A stretch of 64,000 nucleotides of DNA, taken from Tolypocladium sp. Sup5 PDA-1 (Eukaryota > Ascomycota > Sordariomycetes > Hypocreales > Ophiocordycipitaceae). Positions 22,963 through 34,484 of this stretch are shown in pieces (the stretch's first letter is position 1; each line of letters starts with the position of its first letter). The notes under the pieces are model-generated. The model was not told the origin of the DNA, ran no database searches, and saw only the letters and a list, made by a program, of their open reading frames with translations. The stretch covers positions 310,001-374,000 of the forward strand of contig JPHH03000002.1 in the NCBI GenBank assembly GCA_000750105.3, given 5' to 3'. The translations under genes were made by a program, and so were the position numbers.

Positions 22963-24126
22963 ATGGCTACCAACAAAGCAAAGGCATCGTTGCTCTCCTC
23001 CACCGTCACTGTATGTCGACAACGTCGAGCAATCCACTTATCGCCGAGCTGCCCACCATGGCATCTCCAGCGATTGACGGACAATTACAGTGGCTGATTG
23101 TGATTCTCTGCAGCTATCCAATGGCATGGCCATTCCGCAGATCCAACTGGGCCTGTACATGATGTCCGGAAGGGTCCGTCCACTGGGCTCTGCAGGCAGG
23201 CTACCGAGGTTTCGACTGCGCGCAGATGTACCGGAATGAGCGGGAAGCAGGCAAAGCCATCAGCAACTTTCTCTCCAGCGACGAAAATACCGAAGGGCTT
23301 CGGCGCGCAGACATCTTTTACACGACGAAGCTCGCGAGTAACAGCACGTCGTACGAGGACGTGAGACGCTCGATCAAGAACTCCACCGGTGTCAGCGGCT
23401 TGGGCTACGTCGATTTGTTCCTTCTCCATAGTCCCCATGGAGGCAAGGATGCACGATTGACCAGCTGGAAGGCACTGGAGGATGCCGTGGGAGATGGCGA
23501 GGTCACGATGATTGGCGTCAGCAACTACGGCGTCGCGCACGTGAGTTGGATCCAACCCTTTCGTTGAACCCCGGTGGTCCACGTCATGGAATACTGATGG
23601 TACACAGATTGAAGAGCTAATGGCGTCAAATCTTCGTATAAAACCCGTCATCAACCAGATTGAAGTCCACCCGTTCAACACGCAGACGAGCATCAGGGAT
23701 ATCTGCGCAAAGCATAAAATCACGATTGAGGCTTATGCTCCGCTTGCAAGAGCGATGCGCATGAAGCATCCTAAAGTCCTTGAACTGTCAAGCATGTACT
23801 CTTGCTCTCCCGCTCAGCTCCTTGTCAAGTAAGCCTCTCATTGAAGCGTCCGAACGACCACACGAGGAAGTCGATGTCTCCTGCTAACATTCTACACCTA
23901 GGTGGAGCTTGCAACATGGCATGGTCACTCTTCCCAAGAGTACGCATCGCGAACGCTTGATCGAGAACGCCGATGTAGGAAGTTTCGAGATCTCTGAGGA
24001 AGACATTGAGGCTATGGACGGCCTGGACGAGAAACTCGTCACTGACTGGTGAGCCGCATATCTCCCTGCATGGGTGATTATCGTTGACTAAATATCTTGT
24101 CCAGGGATCCTACCGATGCTCCGTGA
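22963..24126 (+). pseudogene. Aldo/keto reductase gene with a single +1 frameshift
   Basis: Exons 22963-23010, 23114-23540, 23608-23828, 23902-24048 and 24105-24126. The protein segments are a near-complete AKR: TLSNGMAIPQIQLGLY, then the catalytic tetrad in GFDCAQMY (Asp, Tyr), FYTTKLAS (Lys) and LFLLHSPHG (His), VIGVSNYG-type MIGVSNYG, INQIEVHPFN and the NADPH-site TLPKSTHRERLIENA. Between SGR and SVHWALQAGYRG the frame shifts by one base at the GGG at 23172-23174; exon lengths sum to 865 (3n+1). No intron explains it. Only one lesion is present and all catalytic residues survive, so it is either a very young pseudogene or an assembly error in a working gene. Confidence 0.75.
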
Positions 24127-24611
24127 ACATCACTACATTGCAATACTGCAAAATGGTCAAGTCCGCGTATGGGCGATGTACTTACAAGCTGCCTTGGATC
24201 GAAATCGCGTGTGTCGCACCTGAGCATGCTGGGTCCGCGCGAAAGAAAACAGAGGTTTCGTAATCCTTTCTGGTGTTCTAAGGCTCCAATTTTGTACTTC
24301 CATGTATTTCCCCTGTTCCTTGCTGTTCCTCGCTACTCCTGCCGTTCATTTCCATTACTTCGAGCTACACCGAGATTCTACAAATGCCAATGAATTACGA
24401 GATACCTCTCAGAACGCGATTTTTAGTTGTCCATCTTACGATACATTATAACTCTTGCAAGGTACAAAGCTGGAGCCTTCGCAAACTGGAAGAGCAAAGA
24501 TCACTGAAGGCATTATGGCAGCACTATCTGGGCATCGTGTACTTGCCAGTGAATTAACTTGCGCTGACACATCCATCAATGCCACCAGACGATCCATCTC
24601 GCATCCGCACA
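24127..24611. other. Convergent spacer between reductase and MFS carrier
   Basis: 485 bp of AT-richer 3' DNA between two convergent genes. No feature recognised. Confidence 0.4.
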
Positions 24612-26339
24612 CTAGGCTTGGAATCTGAATCGAATATCTCGAGTGCTCGTGACGCCCTCGGTCGAGTAGTCATCTCTGTACGCTGGTCCAGCTCTCTTAT
24701 CGCGGCGTCGATTCTCCCACCTCATCCACGCCGAGTAGGATACAGTAACTGCCATCAAGACGGCGCTCATCGCAATATTAGTCCTGAGACTTGTGATATA
24801 TCGAGGCGCCTCCTGGGTGCGGTAGATGTTGCTCGAGAGAAGGCCTCCGCAGTTTCCCACCGAAACATACAAGCCACTAGTCATGGCTCGGGCGTTGAGG
24901 TTTGGAATGTTGACCACGGTCCATGTAGACCCAATGATGTTAAGGGGGTAAGCCTGGCTTAAGTTAGCCGCGCCAAATGTGTAATATGCCAGTCAATACG
25001 TACGCCAACGGTACACAAAAACATGGCAAAGTATAGAACTGGTGTATTCGAGGTGCTTGTCGTGATGAGGACGATATAACCGGTCAAGCTGACGACCGTA
25101 GACGCTGAGATGTGCATTCCTCGCTCGCGAAAATGATCCGAAGATCTACACCAGCAGACGAGAAACACAGCTCCTGTGAGTGCAGGCGCTACGGTGTACT
25201 GCCAGGTACCGTTAGCCGGGTCTTGGCCGTGCCGCTGGAGGCCAAGATGAACATGGCCACTTACCAGGTTGGTCTTTATGACACTGTATCCTAATCTCGT
25301 GACAACCATAGCCAGGAAGTTGGCATTTGACGTCAGAATGGTTCCCGAGACAAACGCCAAGACGATGCGAATGTAGCCGTGCGGCGTTCGAAACTCGCTG
25401 AACGCTTCTTTCCAGCTAAACGTCGTTTCGAGCGTCGTCACCGAGTCCTGCTCGAGGCGGACGCACGCCGCTGCTTTCTCAGCCTCGTTTAGAAACCAGG
25501 CTGTGTGTGTACCAGTCGGGAGGAGGAGGAAAAGCACGATCGCCCATAGCATTGTCAACCCGCCCTCCAAGAAGAAGAGGTATGCCCAGTGAAAGTAAGA
25601 GCCGCCCTTGATCTGGAACATGCCATAAGCAAAGAGACCCCCAAATGCGGAGGACGCTACCAACGCGGCATAGAATATGCCAATACGTGTGGCCAGCTCT
25701 GTTCGAGTGTACCAGATTGATAGGTAGTAAATGACCCTGGGAGCAAGTTAGCGGTGTAGCCCACTTGAAGACATTCTGAATCGGAAACACTCACGACGCA
25801 AGAAAACCGGACTCAAAGGCGCCGACAAAGACTCGGCAGATGACAATGTCTTTAAAGTCCCTGGAGAATCCACCGGCAAGCGAGGCTGCCCCAAACACGA
25901 AGAGCATGCCCGAGATGGTCCAGCGAGCGCCCAGCCACTTGGTGAGCATTGTCACCGCGGGGCCGAGAACTATGAACGGAATCTGATAGTATGTCAGAAC
26001 CTGGTTGAACTGGTTGCCCACCAATCCCAGGTCTTGCTCGAGGCCGGCCGTGTGTGCGTTGGAGACATTGCTGCGGTCCAGGGAGCTGATGTGGTCACCC
26101 GAAACTGTTAGCTGATGCATACAGTCATGCAGACCTCAATGGAGAATCTCTCACTTGAACAGGTACGCAACTGTCAGTAGAGGCAAGAGGATAAGATCGG
26201 CCTTGAGCTTGAGCCGCTTGACGGCGAGCGGGTCTAAAGCCGAGGCAACATCACCCCCGACGGCCTGCTTCTCGGCCTCGATGTCGTCGACCATCGTGGT
26301 TTCATCGCCGCGAGAAAGCGTCCTTGCCGCTGGATCCAT
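24612..26339 (-). CDS. MFS transporter, anion:cation symporter (allantoate/nicotinate permease-like), five exons
   Basis: Exons 26155-26339, 25795-26085, 25265-25736, 25004-25198 and 24612-24953, 494 aa. It is a twelve-helix major facilitator of the fungal ACS family (Dal5/Tna1-like). Evidence: KADLILLPLLTVAYLFNSLDRSNVSNA in TM1, GLVGNQFNQVLTYYQIPF, the loop RVFVGAFESGFLASVIYYLSIWYTRTEL, and YTVAPALTGAVFLV near TM7. These carriers import organic anions such as allantoate, nicotinate, pantothenate or aromatic acids. It is divergent from a Zn2Cys6 regulator across 471 bp, a pairing that often means local control. Confidence 0.92.
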
Positions 26340-26810
26340 ATTAATCTACTATAGCGTCACGTATCCAAACCAATTCGTGAGAAACACTCGATATTTGGGC
26401 GCAGGAAGAGGTGTAAGAACCGCGGTCAGGTCTTTCTTATATACATTGACCTTCTCCGCACCTTCATCGATCAATCTAAACCACCCAACGGCGCATCTTG
26501 CCTTCCCCAGACTTACCCCAGATTCTAGATCCATGCAATTCAAGCCACAGTGTTGGTGGCTGCAACGGACTCTTTAAGCTGCTGGTGGCGGCCCTCGGCA
26601 AAGCCGAGCATGAGTTCGGAATGGGCCGATGTCTGGGCCGCCGACGGTGGAGACGCTGGTCGAATTATCGGGCCCGAGACACGTATCTCTCAAGTCATCC
26701 CTCGTAATCTCGCGACGAGCCTTCCGATGCCTATCCGACCAACACTGCTTGCTGTAGCCTGACAAGCTCCGCTAATAGGTAACACCGATCGTCTTATCTC
26801 GGTCTCGCGC
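26340..26810. promoter_or_regulatory. Divergent promoter, MFS carrier / Zn2Cys6 regulator, with paired CGG inverted half-sites
   Basis: Two inverted CGG pairs lie close together: CTCGGCAAAGCCGAG at 26594-26608 (CGG-N5-CCG) and CGGAATGGGCCG at 26617-26628 (CGG-N6-CCG). Zn2Cys6 dimers bind such sites; spacing sets specificity (Ppr1 uses N6). Use by the adjacent regulator is inference. Confidence 0.45.
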
Positions 26811-28768
26811 ATGGAGGAGAGGAACAACTCGGCCCGGCGTCGTCGGACGCCTCAAGCCTGCAACACCTGGTACCGCGTCCTCCACCAACTTCGAGCGCTT
26901 GGCTCCTGGAACTTGTTGCTGACCACAGCGCATCATTCACCTACTGCAGCCGGCGGCGGAAGACCAAATGCGACGGTGTCCGTCCGAGGTGTCGCCATTG
27001 CTCAGCGCGTGGCATCTCATGCGTGTGGCCCAGCCCGGCCATCGAGCCGTCCATTCATGTCGTCCCGTCCCCAGATGGATCCGACAGAGCCCACAGCACC
27101 GTGCTGCCAGACTCTGGCTCGGCGTTGGCGTCTGTGAGGCTTCCTGAGCGCCGGGTGCTGCGCCGATGCTACGACATGTTCCTTGAGTACCACTTCTCGG
27201 ATACTTTCTGCTCGTTCCTATTCAGGCCGGATCTTGAAGGCCACCTCGTGGACTCGCCCTTCCTTTCCTCGTCAATAGTTTGTCTGTGCTCCCGCTACTT
27301 CACGGCCGAGGAGGCAAATGAGTATTTTGGCGTTGCCTCTGGATTGGACGTCTGTCGTCTCTACACGCCAGTTGCCAGAGCGTTCGCAAGAGCATCGTCG
27401 GATGAGCCGAATGGTACGTGTCGCGCCCCGTCCAACTGTCCACCGTGCGCACTTATCTCATATATGACAGTTCTCAACATCCAAGGGAATCTAGTCTTGG
27501 CGCTGTCCGAGTTCATCAACAATGAGGGCTCCAGCCATTGGATGTACGCCGGCACGGCCATCAGGATGGCCCAAATCATGAGACTAAACAAGGAGTATCA
27601 CCAAAGCCACACCCTCAAGGAGCAGGAGATTCGCCGCCGAACGTTCTGGGCCTGCCTCTTCATGGACAAGCTACTGGCGTACTTTCTCACAAAGCCTACG
27701 ACGTTGGCGGCTTTGAACATCTCCGTGTCGCTGCCGGGCACGGATGCCTCCCTAGCATACCAGGAGCCCACCAGGGGCTTGACGCTCGAGAACATTGGCA
27801 GCTTTGCAGGGTTTCCCTCTGAGATTGGGATTCTTCCATATCTGATCAAGACCGTTTGCCTATTCAGCGACATTGTTGATATGAATGTCAACAATCATCG
27901 GTTCATAGACAAGCTGGCGCCGACAGATCCGGCAAGCCAGTTTCGCCAGCGACATGAGGATATGAGAATCTGGCTGGAGGCGCTTCCCCCGAGCCTGCGA
28001 TGGTCGGAGCAGAATTACGCGAATCATGCTGGTCTCGGGCATGGAAAAGTCTTTGTCGCGATACACTTCTTGATACGGAGCGCGTTTTGCACTACACATC
28101 AGTCGTATCTACCGCAGCTCGATGGGTCATCGATCTTGATGAACGCCGTTGATGCCGCGGGCTGGTCCTTGCTGCACAGAGAGCCGGGACTGATAACAAT
28201 GTGTGTCAACAACGCGATTGCAACGGCTGCAATGGCCTCTTATCTGTTTGATGCGAATGCCAAGGCACGGTCAGACCTCAAGTCGGTTTGGGTCGCAGCG
28301 TCGCTCTTCTCGGTCGCCAACACTCTCCTCTGGCTTCAGTACTCCAACGACCCGCACTACTCTGAAGTCGGCATGATTGAACAGGCTGAGAAGTCCTTCA
28401 ATCTCGTGCTGGACATCATGTCGCCTTGGGTAGAGCACTGGAAGGCCGCCCAACAATGGCTGAATACCTTGCGGGCAATGCGAGCCATGTACCGCGCGGC
28501 CTACTTGGGCGAGGTAGACGAGACCGTCTTGAACGAATTAACAGTGCCTTCTTCCGATGGAGATAGTCCGTTACGGTATCGACCCCGACCCGGCGACGGG
28601 TACATTTCTTTGGACGCCGTTCCCAGCTTGTACGACTCACTGCGGTTCCTCGCGAGCGACACCTCGGCCGAGCCCAAGAAGCTTCATTCTGTCTGGATGC
28701 AGTTCGCGAGTGGCTGGCCGTTGGACTTTTTCAGCGCGATGGCACCAGCGGGCGACTCAATGGAGTGA
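26811..28768 (+). CDS. Zn2Cys6 transcription factor, three exons
   Basis: Exons 26811-26869, 26950-27413 and 27471-28768, 606 aa. The zinc cluster is split by the first intron: QACNTC joins RRRKTKCDGVRPRCRHCSARGISCVWP, giving all six Cys. The middle homology region includes FINNEGSSHWMYAGTAIRMAQIMRLNKEYHQ and EIRRRTFWACLFMDKLLAYF, typical of the Fungal_trans domain. The 57-nt second intron (GTACGT...ACAG) is a multiple of three and open, so it could be retained, but removal restores the family sequence. It is probably a local activator of the divergent MFS carrier and perhaps of neighbouring enzymes. Confidence 0.88.
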
Positions 28769-29045
28769 TGGAAGTGTTGCTTATTTCGGGCGTTCCGACA
28801 AGCATGGCGATAATGTGCGGGGAGCCGACGGGAGCCTCGGCTTCTCCGATGCAAAGGGTCTCGAGACACCACCAACCGATTTACCCGTCAGCTTCGAGGC
28901 AACGGCTAAGCTAAGCTGTCTGACTATAACTAATAGCTTGCTTCGATTCCCCCGCACATGCTGGCTGCTTCTTCAGGCAGCTTGCTTGCGTTTTGTCCTT
29001 GAAGCTTGCTTGGTAGCCGCAACGTCGCAATACTACGCAAGAATC

Positions 29046-30347
29046 ATGGTGTCTACAACAGGCGATGCGCTGTCGTCAAGGCCGAAGCAGGCAGAGCTTC
29101 CAAGCCCTATCGAGCCAAGCTTCATTGGGCGGTTGGATAAGGACTTTGTCGAGTACTACAATGAGTACCTGGCTATAAAGCCCGCGACACATGGGGTGAC
29201 CATTGAGGACATCCGGGCAACTCCACAGAAGTTTGCATCTCCATGGTACCGGGATTACTCGTACGAGCCGTTTGTCAACGACTTCAAGATAAAATCCGAT
29301 GACGGATATGAGTTCACGGCCAGGTGCTACAGCCCGGACCCCAGGACGTCGCCATTTGGTGCTGGGCCCTACCCAGTGTACATCAACTTCCATGGTGCGT
29401 ATTCCTTTGACCGATGAGGAGCTTACAACCTACAGCCTGCGGCTAATAATATACAGGAGGTGGTTATGTGTTCGGGAGCCTGACTGGCGATGCCGAAATC
29501 TGCATGCAGGTTAGGAACCGAGTAGGCATCATGGTCATTGACGTCGACTATCGCTTGTGCCCAGGCAAGACCCCATCAAAGACCCTGAAGAGACTCCTAA
29601 GCTGACATATGTATCAGAATACACATTTCTCAAGGGTCACGAGGACGCTTGGTCTGCCATTCGCTGGGTAGGTAGACGCTGCGACAGAACAAGGGTCAAG
29701 GCACAGGCTGACGCATGGCTTTGACCGTAGGTACATGAGCACGGTCCGGAGATCAACGTGCGGCCAGACTCCATTTCGATAGGTGGCATTTCTGCTGGCG
29801 GCCATATCGGTGCCGTCGCGCAGCAGCTTGCGCGGGACGCAAACGTCCATCTGAAGCTCGGTAGGTCGCCTGCAAGCCCGGAGGTCAAGCACTCACACTC
29901 ACTCCTCGGACAGCTATTCTTGCCGTCCCAGCCACGACATCTCACCTGGACATGCAAAAGGCCTCCGACTCGCCGTACCCGTCCTTTGTGGAAAACGAGG
30001 TCGCCCCCTGCCTGAACTGGGCGCGCATGGCCTACTTCATGAGCCATGCCGCGCCCAAGAACAACCAGGAAAAGGCAGAGGTCGGGAACAAGCCCCTTTT
30101 CCACAGGAGCCCCATAGACGGCGACCTCCGCGGCGTGTGCGACACGTTCATTGCCACGGCTGAGTGCGACCCGCTGCGCGACGAGGGCGAGGCGTATGGG
30201 CAGAAGCTGGTCGAGGCGGGCGTGCGGGTGACGACGCGTCGCTACACGGGGGTGCCGCATCCGTTTATGCATATGATGCTTATCAAGAAGGCGCAGATGT
30301 ATGCCGCTGATATCTGCTCGGAGTTGAAGCGGGCTCACGGGGCGTAG
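29046..30347 (+). CDS. Alpha/beta hydrolase fold-3 (HSL family), five exons, one GC-AG intron
   Basis: Exons 29046-29394, 29457-29564, 29618-29667, 29731-29860 and 29914-30347, 356 aa. The oxyanion-hole motif is HGGGYVFGS and the nucleophile elbow is GGISAGG. Catalytic Asp lies in ECDPLRDEG and His in GVPHPFMHM. Hormone-sensitive-lipase-type enzymes hydrolyse short-chain esters or lactones. The 53-nt intron 29565-29617 uses a GC donor (GCAAGA). The glycine before the nucleophile motif is GISAG rather than the commoner GDSAG. It sits tail-to-tail with the D-amino-acid oxidase gene. Confidence 0.9.
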
Positions 30348-30584
30348 CGGCCAGTTGGGGTGGATTAGCCTACACATCGAGAGGAACACGTCCTCGATTT
30401 GCTTCATCATCTGGTACCTGAACTACAGTCAAATATTAAATGTTCATGAATCTAAATCCATAAAAGTCGTGCAAGTATTTATTCCCAACACCCATTGTCA
30501 TCAGCTCGGTGCCCGATCCCCTCATATGGTGCATGCATGAGCAGCAAGTTCGTGACCTCGTTCATACATATCCTTGTCTTACAG

Positions 30585-31868
30585 CTACAATTTGGCCTTC
30601 AGGTTCGCTTTGGGCCCTAGCAATGATCCTGCCAGTTCCACCACTTCGTTTGCCACTCCCCAGCTAATCTCATAGCCACGGCCCCCAGCGCCATACGCAT
30701 GTATAACGCGGCCCGTCGAGGACTCTCTGTTGAGCTGCACTACTTTCCGCTCCTCGACTTCCAATCTCATGCCGCCTTCGCGTGTAGGTCTCCGGCCGAC
30801 GACATCCGACACGACCTTGATGTTCTTTGGGCTCTCGGCCTTGCCGGCTGGGGTGTCGTTGTGCGCGAATGGCTCGATTGTGAGCCCGGCAGCCACGAGG
30901 CGGTTTCTCGTTGCGACATCGGGCTCTGTTCGCCAGTCACCTGGCTCCTTTGTGCCGCCCACTATGGTTCCTCCGCTGAAGAATCGGGGGATCAAGAAGC
31001 TCCAGGAGCCATCCTTGCTCTGCTTGGTCACGGTCTTGGTGATGTCGGAGAGGTTCGTCACCACGGTTTGTCCTGGAGTAGAAGGCGCGTTTTGTAAGCA
31101 CAAAGTCAATCACAAAGGCAGGGCATGGGAGTATACCTCTAGTTGGAAAGCACTTGGAGTCGCCGAAGCCTGTTCCGCTGGCATTCACGATGAACAGCAC
31201 GTCCGCTCGCAGGGTGAAAGCTTCCCATTCGCTTTTCAGCTCCCTTTGTACCGTCTTCCCGCCCTGGAGAAGGAACTTGCGTAGTAGGTGTTCGCAGTAT
31301 AAAGGCGAGTTGACGCAAAACGTCTCGTACTCGAATCCCAGCGAGACTCCCTCCGGGACATCAGACGGCGCGAGCTTTCGGTAGCCACGCAAGCCAGATT
31401 CGCGCTCGAAGCTGCCCGCGTCTTGGCTTCGGTAGCCTTGGTCTGGCGCTTCGAGGAACTCGACGCCCGCGGTGCGAGTAACGCCGCACCAGGGCTCCGC
31501 CTCGACTTGGCGGTCAAACTCGGCAGCCGCCTGCTTCAGCCATGCCGCCTCGCGCTGCAGCTGGGGAGTCGTGGCGGGGATGGGACGGATGTGAGCTCCG
31601 GCCCACATCGAGGCATAGTCGGCGGAGTGTGTGGACGGCGCACCGGGCATGGAGCCGGGCCATTCGCGGGCGACTAGGAGAACCTCGACATCACGCGTGC
31701 CTGTGCGCTCTGCCAGCTTTGCCTGGAGTTTGAGGGCGCATGCCAGCCCGATGATGCCGGCTCTGGAGATTATCCGTGAGTAAGCAGCAGGACTTATGTG
31801 ATGATGGTAGCTTACCCGATGACAATGACCGTCGGATGGGATGATGAGCCCATCGTGGATGGTGCCAT
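30585..31868 (-). CDS. D-amino-acid oxidase, peroxisomal, three exons
   Basis: Exons 31816-31868, 31137-31762 and 30585-31072, 388 aa. FAD enzyme that deaminates D-amino acids to 2-oxo acids, ammonia and H2O2. The dinucleotide motif VIVIGAGIIGLACAL is split by intron 1. Downstream are HSADYASMWAGAHIRP, GQTVVTNLSD and the C-terminal signature HAYGAGGRGYEISWG. The C-terminus is AKL, a PTS1-like peroxisomal signal, consistent with catalase-linked disposal of H2O2. The start at 31868 is the Met just before the FAD motif; a long open frame continues upstream but lacks homology. Confidence 0.93.
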
Positions 31869-32488
31869 GATACAGAGGTTGTTTAGTCGCGGCGACGCTA
31901 TGTTTGTAGCCGCACACATTCCACACCGATGAGTCTGGTTTGAACGAAATACAGCTTCGCAGCTCTCCTACGCCATTTGAGGCGTCTTTATGGCCGAAAT
32001 GCAGGTGATACCTCAGCCGCACGAGGTTGTATGCTGACGATGATGCACGAGTTCCGAGATCGGCCCTCCGAGACATGCCCCGGATATCCCGACCTCCGGT
32101 CTCCACTTCGCCTGCCGTGGTGTCCGCCGTCGACGCCGGCACGGCCAAGGAAACAAAGAACGACGTGTATCGTGTCTTTGAATGCAAAAATCAGTCGCTC
32201 ATGGACCAGGGCTGCTTTTTTTCAAGTGGGAAAACGGCATGCCACAACGGTGGCGCTGGGGCGCGGGTGAGCCGTTTGTTCGGAGGAGGACTAACACGGT
32301 GAATAGCATCAATCAAGCCCAGTGAATGGGAGGCTGGACTTTTAGAAATCTTCAGCACATGGTATTGCAATGCCAACAAAGTGTGTATCCGATTCCGCAT
32401 GCTCAATTCACCAAAGCAAATAGGTATAGTATCGCAACCGCCGCAATGCCAAGTTCAAAAGCCACTCTCATGTCCTCCACCCCCATTC
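31869..32488. promoter_or_regulatory. Upstream region of the D-amino-acid oxidase
   Basis: 620 bp between the oxidase start and the stop of the coiled-coil gene. No separate gene seen. Confidence 0.4.
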
Positions 32489-33433
32489 TCAAGCCGTCCG
32501 ACGCCGCTTGGAATCCAAAGCCTCCTTCCGCTTAACACGTTCGCCATCGCCATCGTCACTCCTCGCCCGCTTCCGCCCACTGCCCTGCAGCGCCTCGACC
32601 TCGGTCCTCAGGTCCCTCTTCTCCGCCGCCAGCTCCGCGCACCGCTCCGCCAGCCGCCTGTTCGCCTTCTCCAGGTCCTCGACCTTGCGCTTCAGTCCCC
32701 GCGCCGTCTTTGCCTGCTGCTTCTGTGCCTCCTCCGCGGCGGTCGTCCTCTTGTCCATCCGCGCCCGCAGCTCCTCCAGCTCGAGGCCCCTCTTGGCGAC
32801 CAGCAGCCCCTGCTCGTACAGCGAGATCTCGCCCTCGCGGGGGACGTCGCGGCACAGGGCGTCGCAGCACGGCTGGACCGCGCAGTCTGGCACCGAAAAG
32901 CGCGTCCACGGGGTGCAGTCCAGGCGAGCGTTGTGCGCGATGCTCGTGCGCGTGACGAGCCTGGCCTGTCCGTCCTTGACGTACATGGCCGCCAGCAGCC
33001 AGAATCTCTGCGTCCGGCCCGAGGACTGCAGCGAGAACTTGAGGTTAAGCGTGCCACTTCCCCGCGGACGCAGGCTGCACCCCCAGTGCTTATAGCCGTC
33101 GTATCTCTTGTCGGTGTCCATGTGCAGCTCGAGTTGGGTCTTGGACCCGAATTCGACGCCGAGCTTGTCGCGAGCGTGCAGGAAGATGGGCTCCCAGACC
33201 TTCCAGTCCTCGCTGCTGATGGTGTACTTGGGCTCTGGGGCGGCCGCTTTTGCCTTCTTGGCCTTGATAGCGCGAGCTGGGTTGGTTTGGATCTTTGGCT
33301 GTCGCATCATGACAGCCGGCTTCCGGTTGATGATGGCTCGTCCATCCGGCATCAGCGTGCGCCTCTCAAAGGGCACGCTCTCCACGCGGATCTTGAAAGG
33401 CTGCGCCTTGGTGTTGTTACTGAGGATGGGCAT
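32489..33433 (-). CDS. Conserved-looking hypothetical protein with C-terminal coiled coil
   Basis: Function not recognised. From the Met at 33433 (MPILSNNTKAQPF) it encodes 314 aa in one exon; the frame is open to 33580 but the upstream part looks non-coding. Residues about 75-200 form a globular region (YTISSEDWKVWEPIFLHARDK, then WGCSLRPRGSGTLNLKF). The last 110 residues are a long Glu/Arg/Lys-rich heptad region (LELEELRARMDKRT onward) ending in basic KRRR stretches that could target the nucleus. GC content is high across the coiled coil, which makes long antisense frames. Confidence 0.6.
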   Translation of the reverse strand: MPILSNNTKAQPFKIRVESVPFERRTLMPDGRAIINRKPAVMMRQPKIQTNPARAIKAKKAKAAAPEPKYTISSEDWKVWEPIFLHARDKLGVEFGSKTQLELHMDTDKRYDGYKHWGCSLRPRGSGTLNLKFSLQSSGRTQRFWLLAAMYVKDGQARLVTRTSIAHNARLDCTPWTRFSVPDCAVQPCCDALCRDVPREGEISLYEQGLLVAKRGLELEELRARMDKRTTAAEEAQKQQAKTARGLKRKVEDLEKANRRLAERCAELAAEKRDLRTEVEALQGSGRKRARSDDGDGERVKRKEALDSKRRRTA

Positions 33434-33581
33434 CTTGGCTGCTTGTGTCTGACGTCTGTCGTTGTGCCGGTTAGCGTTGCCATGACAAAGGCTAGAGTCA
33501 ACAGGATTTTCAGGAAGGTTGCAACTCACAAGCTCTGATGCTGTCCGATAGTCAAAGGTGCAACTGTCTGTATGCTTCAAG

Positions 33582-33652
33582 GTGCAGAAGTCGAGAGGGA
33601 TGTATGATGTGCAGAAGTCGAGAGGGATGTATGATGTGCAGAAGTCGAGAGT
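33582..33652. repeat. 27-bp tandem repeat, 2.6 copies
   Basis: A 27-bp unit beginning GTGCAGAAGTCGAGAGGGAT repeats exactly at 33582-33608 and 33609-33635, with a partial third copy at 33636-33652. It lies 150-220 bp upstream of the coiled-coil gene start, so in its promoter or leader. Confidence 0.92.
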
Positions 33653-34484
33653 GCAGAAGCCTGGTCGAGTCGAGATGTAAAGGAAGGTATGTTCAGTCCG
33701 GGAGGTGCACTGCAGCCGTATTTATAGGTAAACGTTGCAGACGCGATCAGTAGCAGCGAATTGCACTGTTTGCTGCTGTGGTAGGTATTGTTGCGCAGGA
33801 ACTCTATTCTTTACTCGCAAAGCTATTGTTCGTGATTTGAAGCTTTTACGGTGCCTCTTTTCTGTATTGACTTTGCAGTGGCTTTAACAGCGCGTCGCGT
33901 ATTGTACTGATTGTTCTCTTAGTTGAATAAACACGTTGCTCGTCAAATCCAATGTTACTCACTAATATTCTTTCTTACGAGGGGGTCTTGCTCGAGCGCA
34001 TATCATGCGCGAGTATGGAGGAGGCATGCTAGATTCTATAGGTCCATGTTCGTGGAAGATTCAGAACCTGTTCACAAGCACCCAGGAGAGTGAAGAATAT
34101 AATAGCAAGCTGGAGCAGTGAAAAGCTGCGTGTGATGCCGTTTGTGGCCCTTTTCACTGACGCACGCTGAACCCGTTCACATGCAAGGCCTTGTCTGTAC
34201 GCAACCAGTCGCCGTAGAGGTACACACCCAAGCTGTGATACGCCGGCTGTCTGTACGACACTCTTCTATCGTTCTGCAAACATGGACATTTGTACTCGCA
34301 AACATTGGTTACTACTCAGCTATTCGCACAGGCACGCTAAACGCAGCTCGCTAGATGTTGCAAATTGTTGCCACGTCCACGCATTCCACTACACGTAGAC
34401 ACAACGCCAACTAGAGCATACGCGCATTGGTATTCAAAAACAAGAGCACAGAGATCCAAAAGGTTATCAACATCATGACCTGCT
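33653..34484. other. AT-richer intergenic region
   Basis: About 830 bp between the coiled-coil gene promoter and the 3' end of the MFS gene. No gene recognised. Confidence 0.4.

Noticed and set aside
27414..27470. Retained in-frame segment in the Zn2Cys6 regulator
   Set aside because: It has GTACGT and ACAG ends, is 57 nt, and its removal restores family-like sequence, so it is called an intron.
30937..32187. Upstream extension of the D-amino-acid oxidase frame
   Set aside because: The extension reads through the first intron and lacks homology; the start at 31868 places the FAD motif correctly.
32381..33538. 385-codon plus-strand frame over the coiled-coil gene
   Set aside because: Arg/Leu-rich antisense shadow of a GC-rich coiled-coil region.
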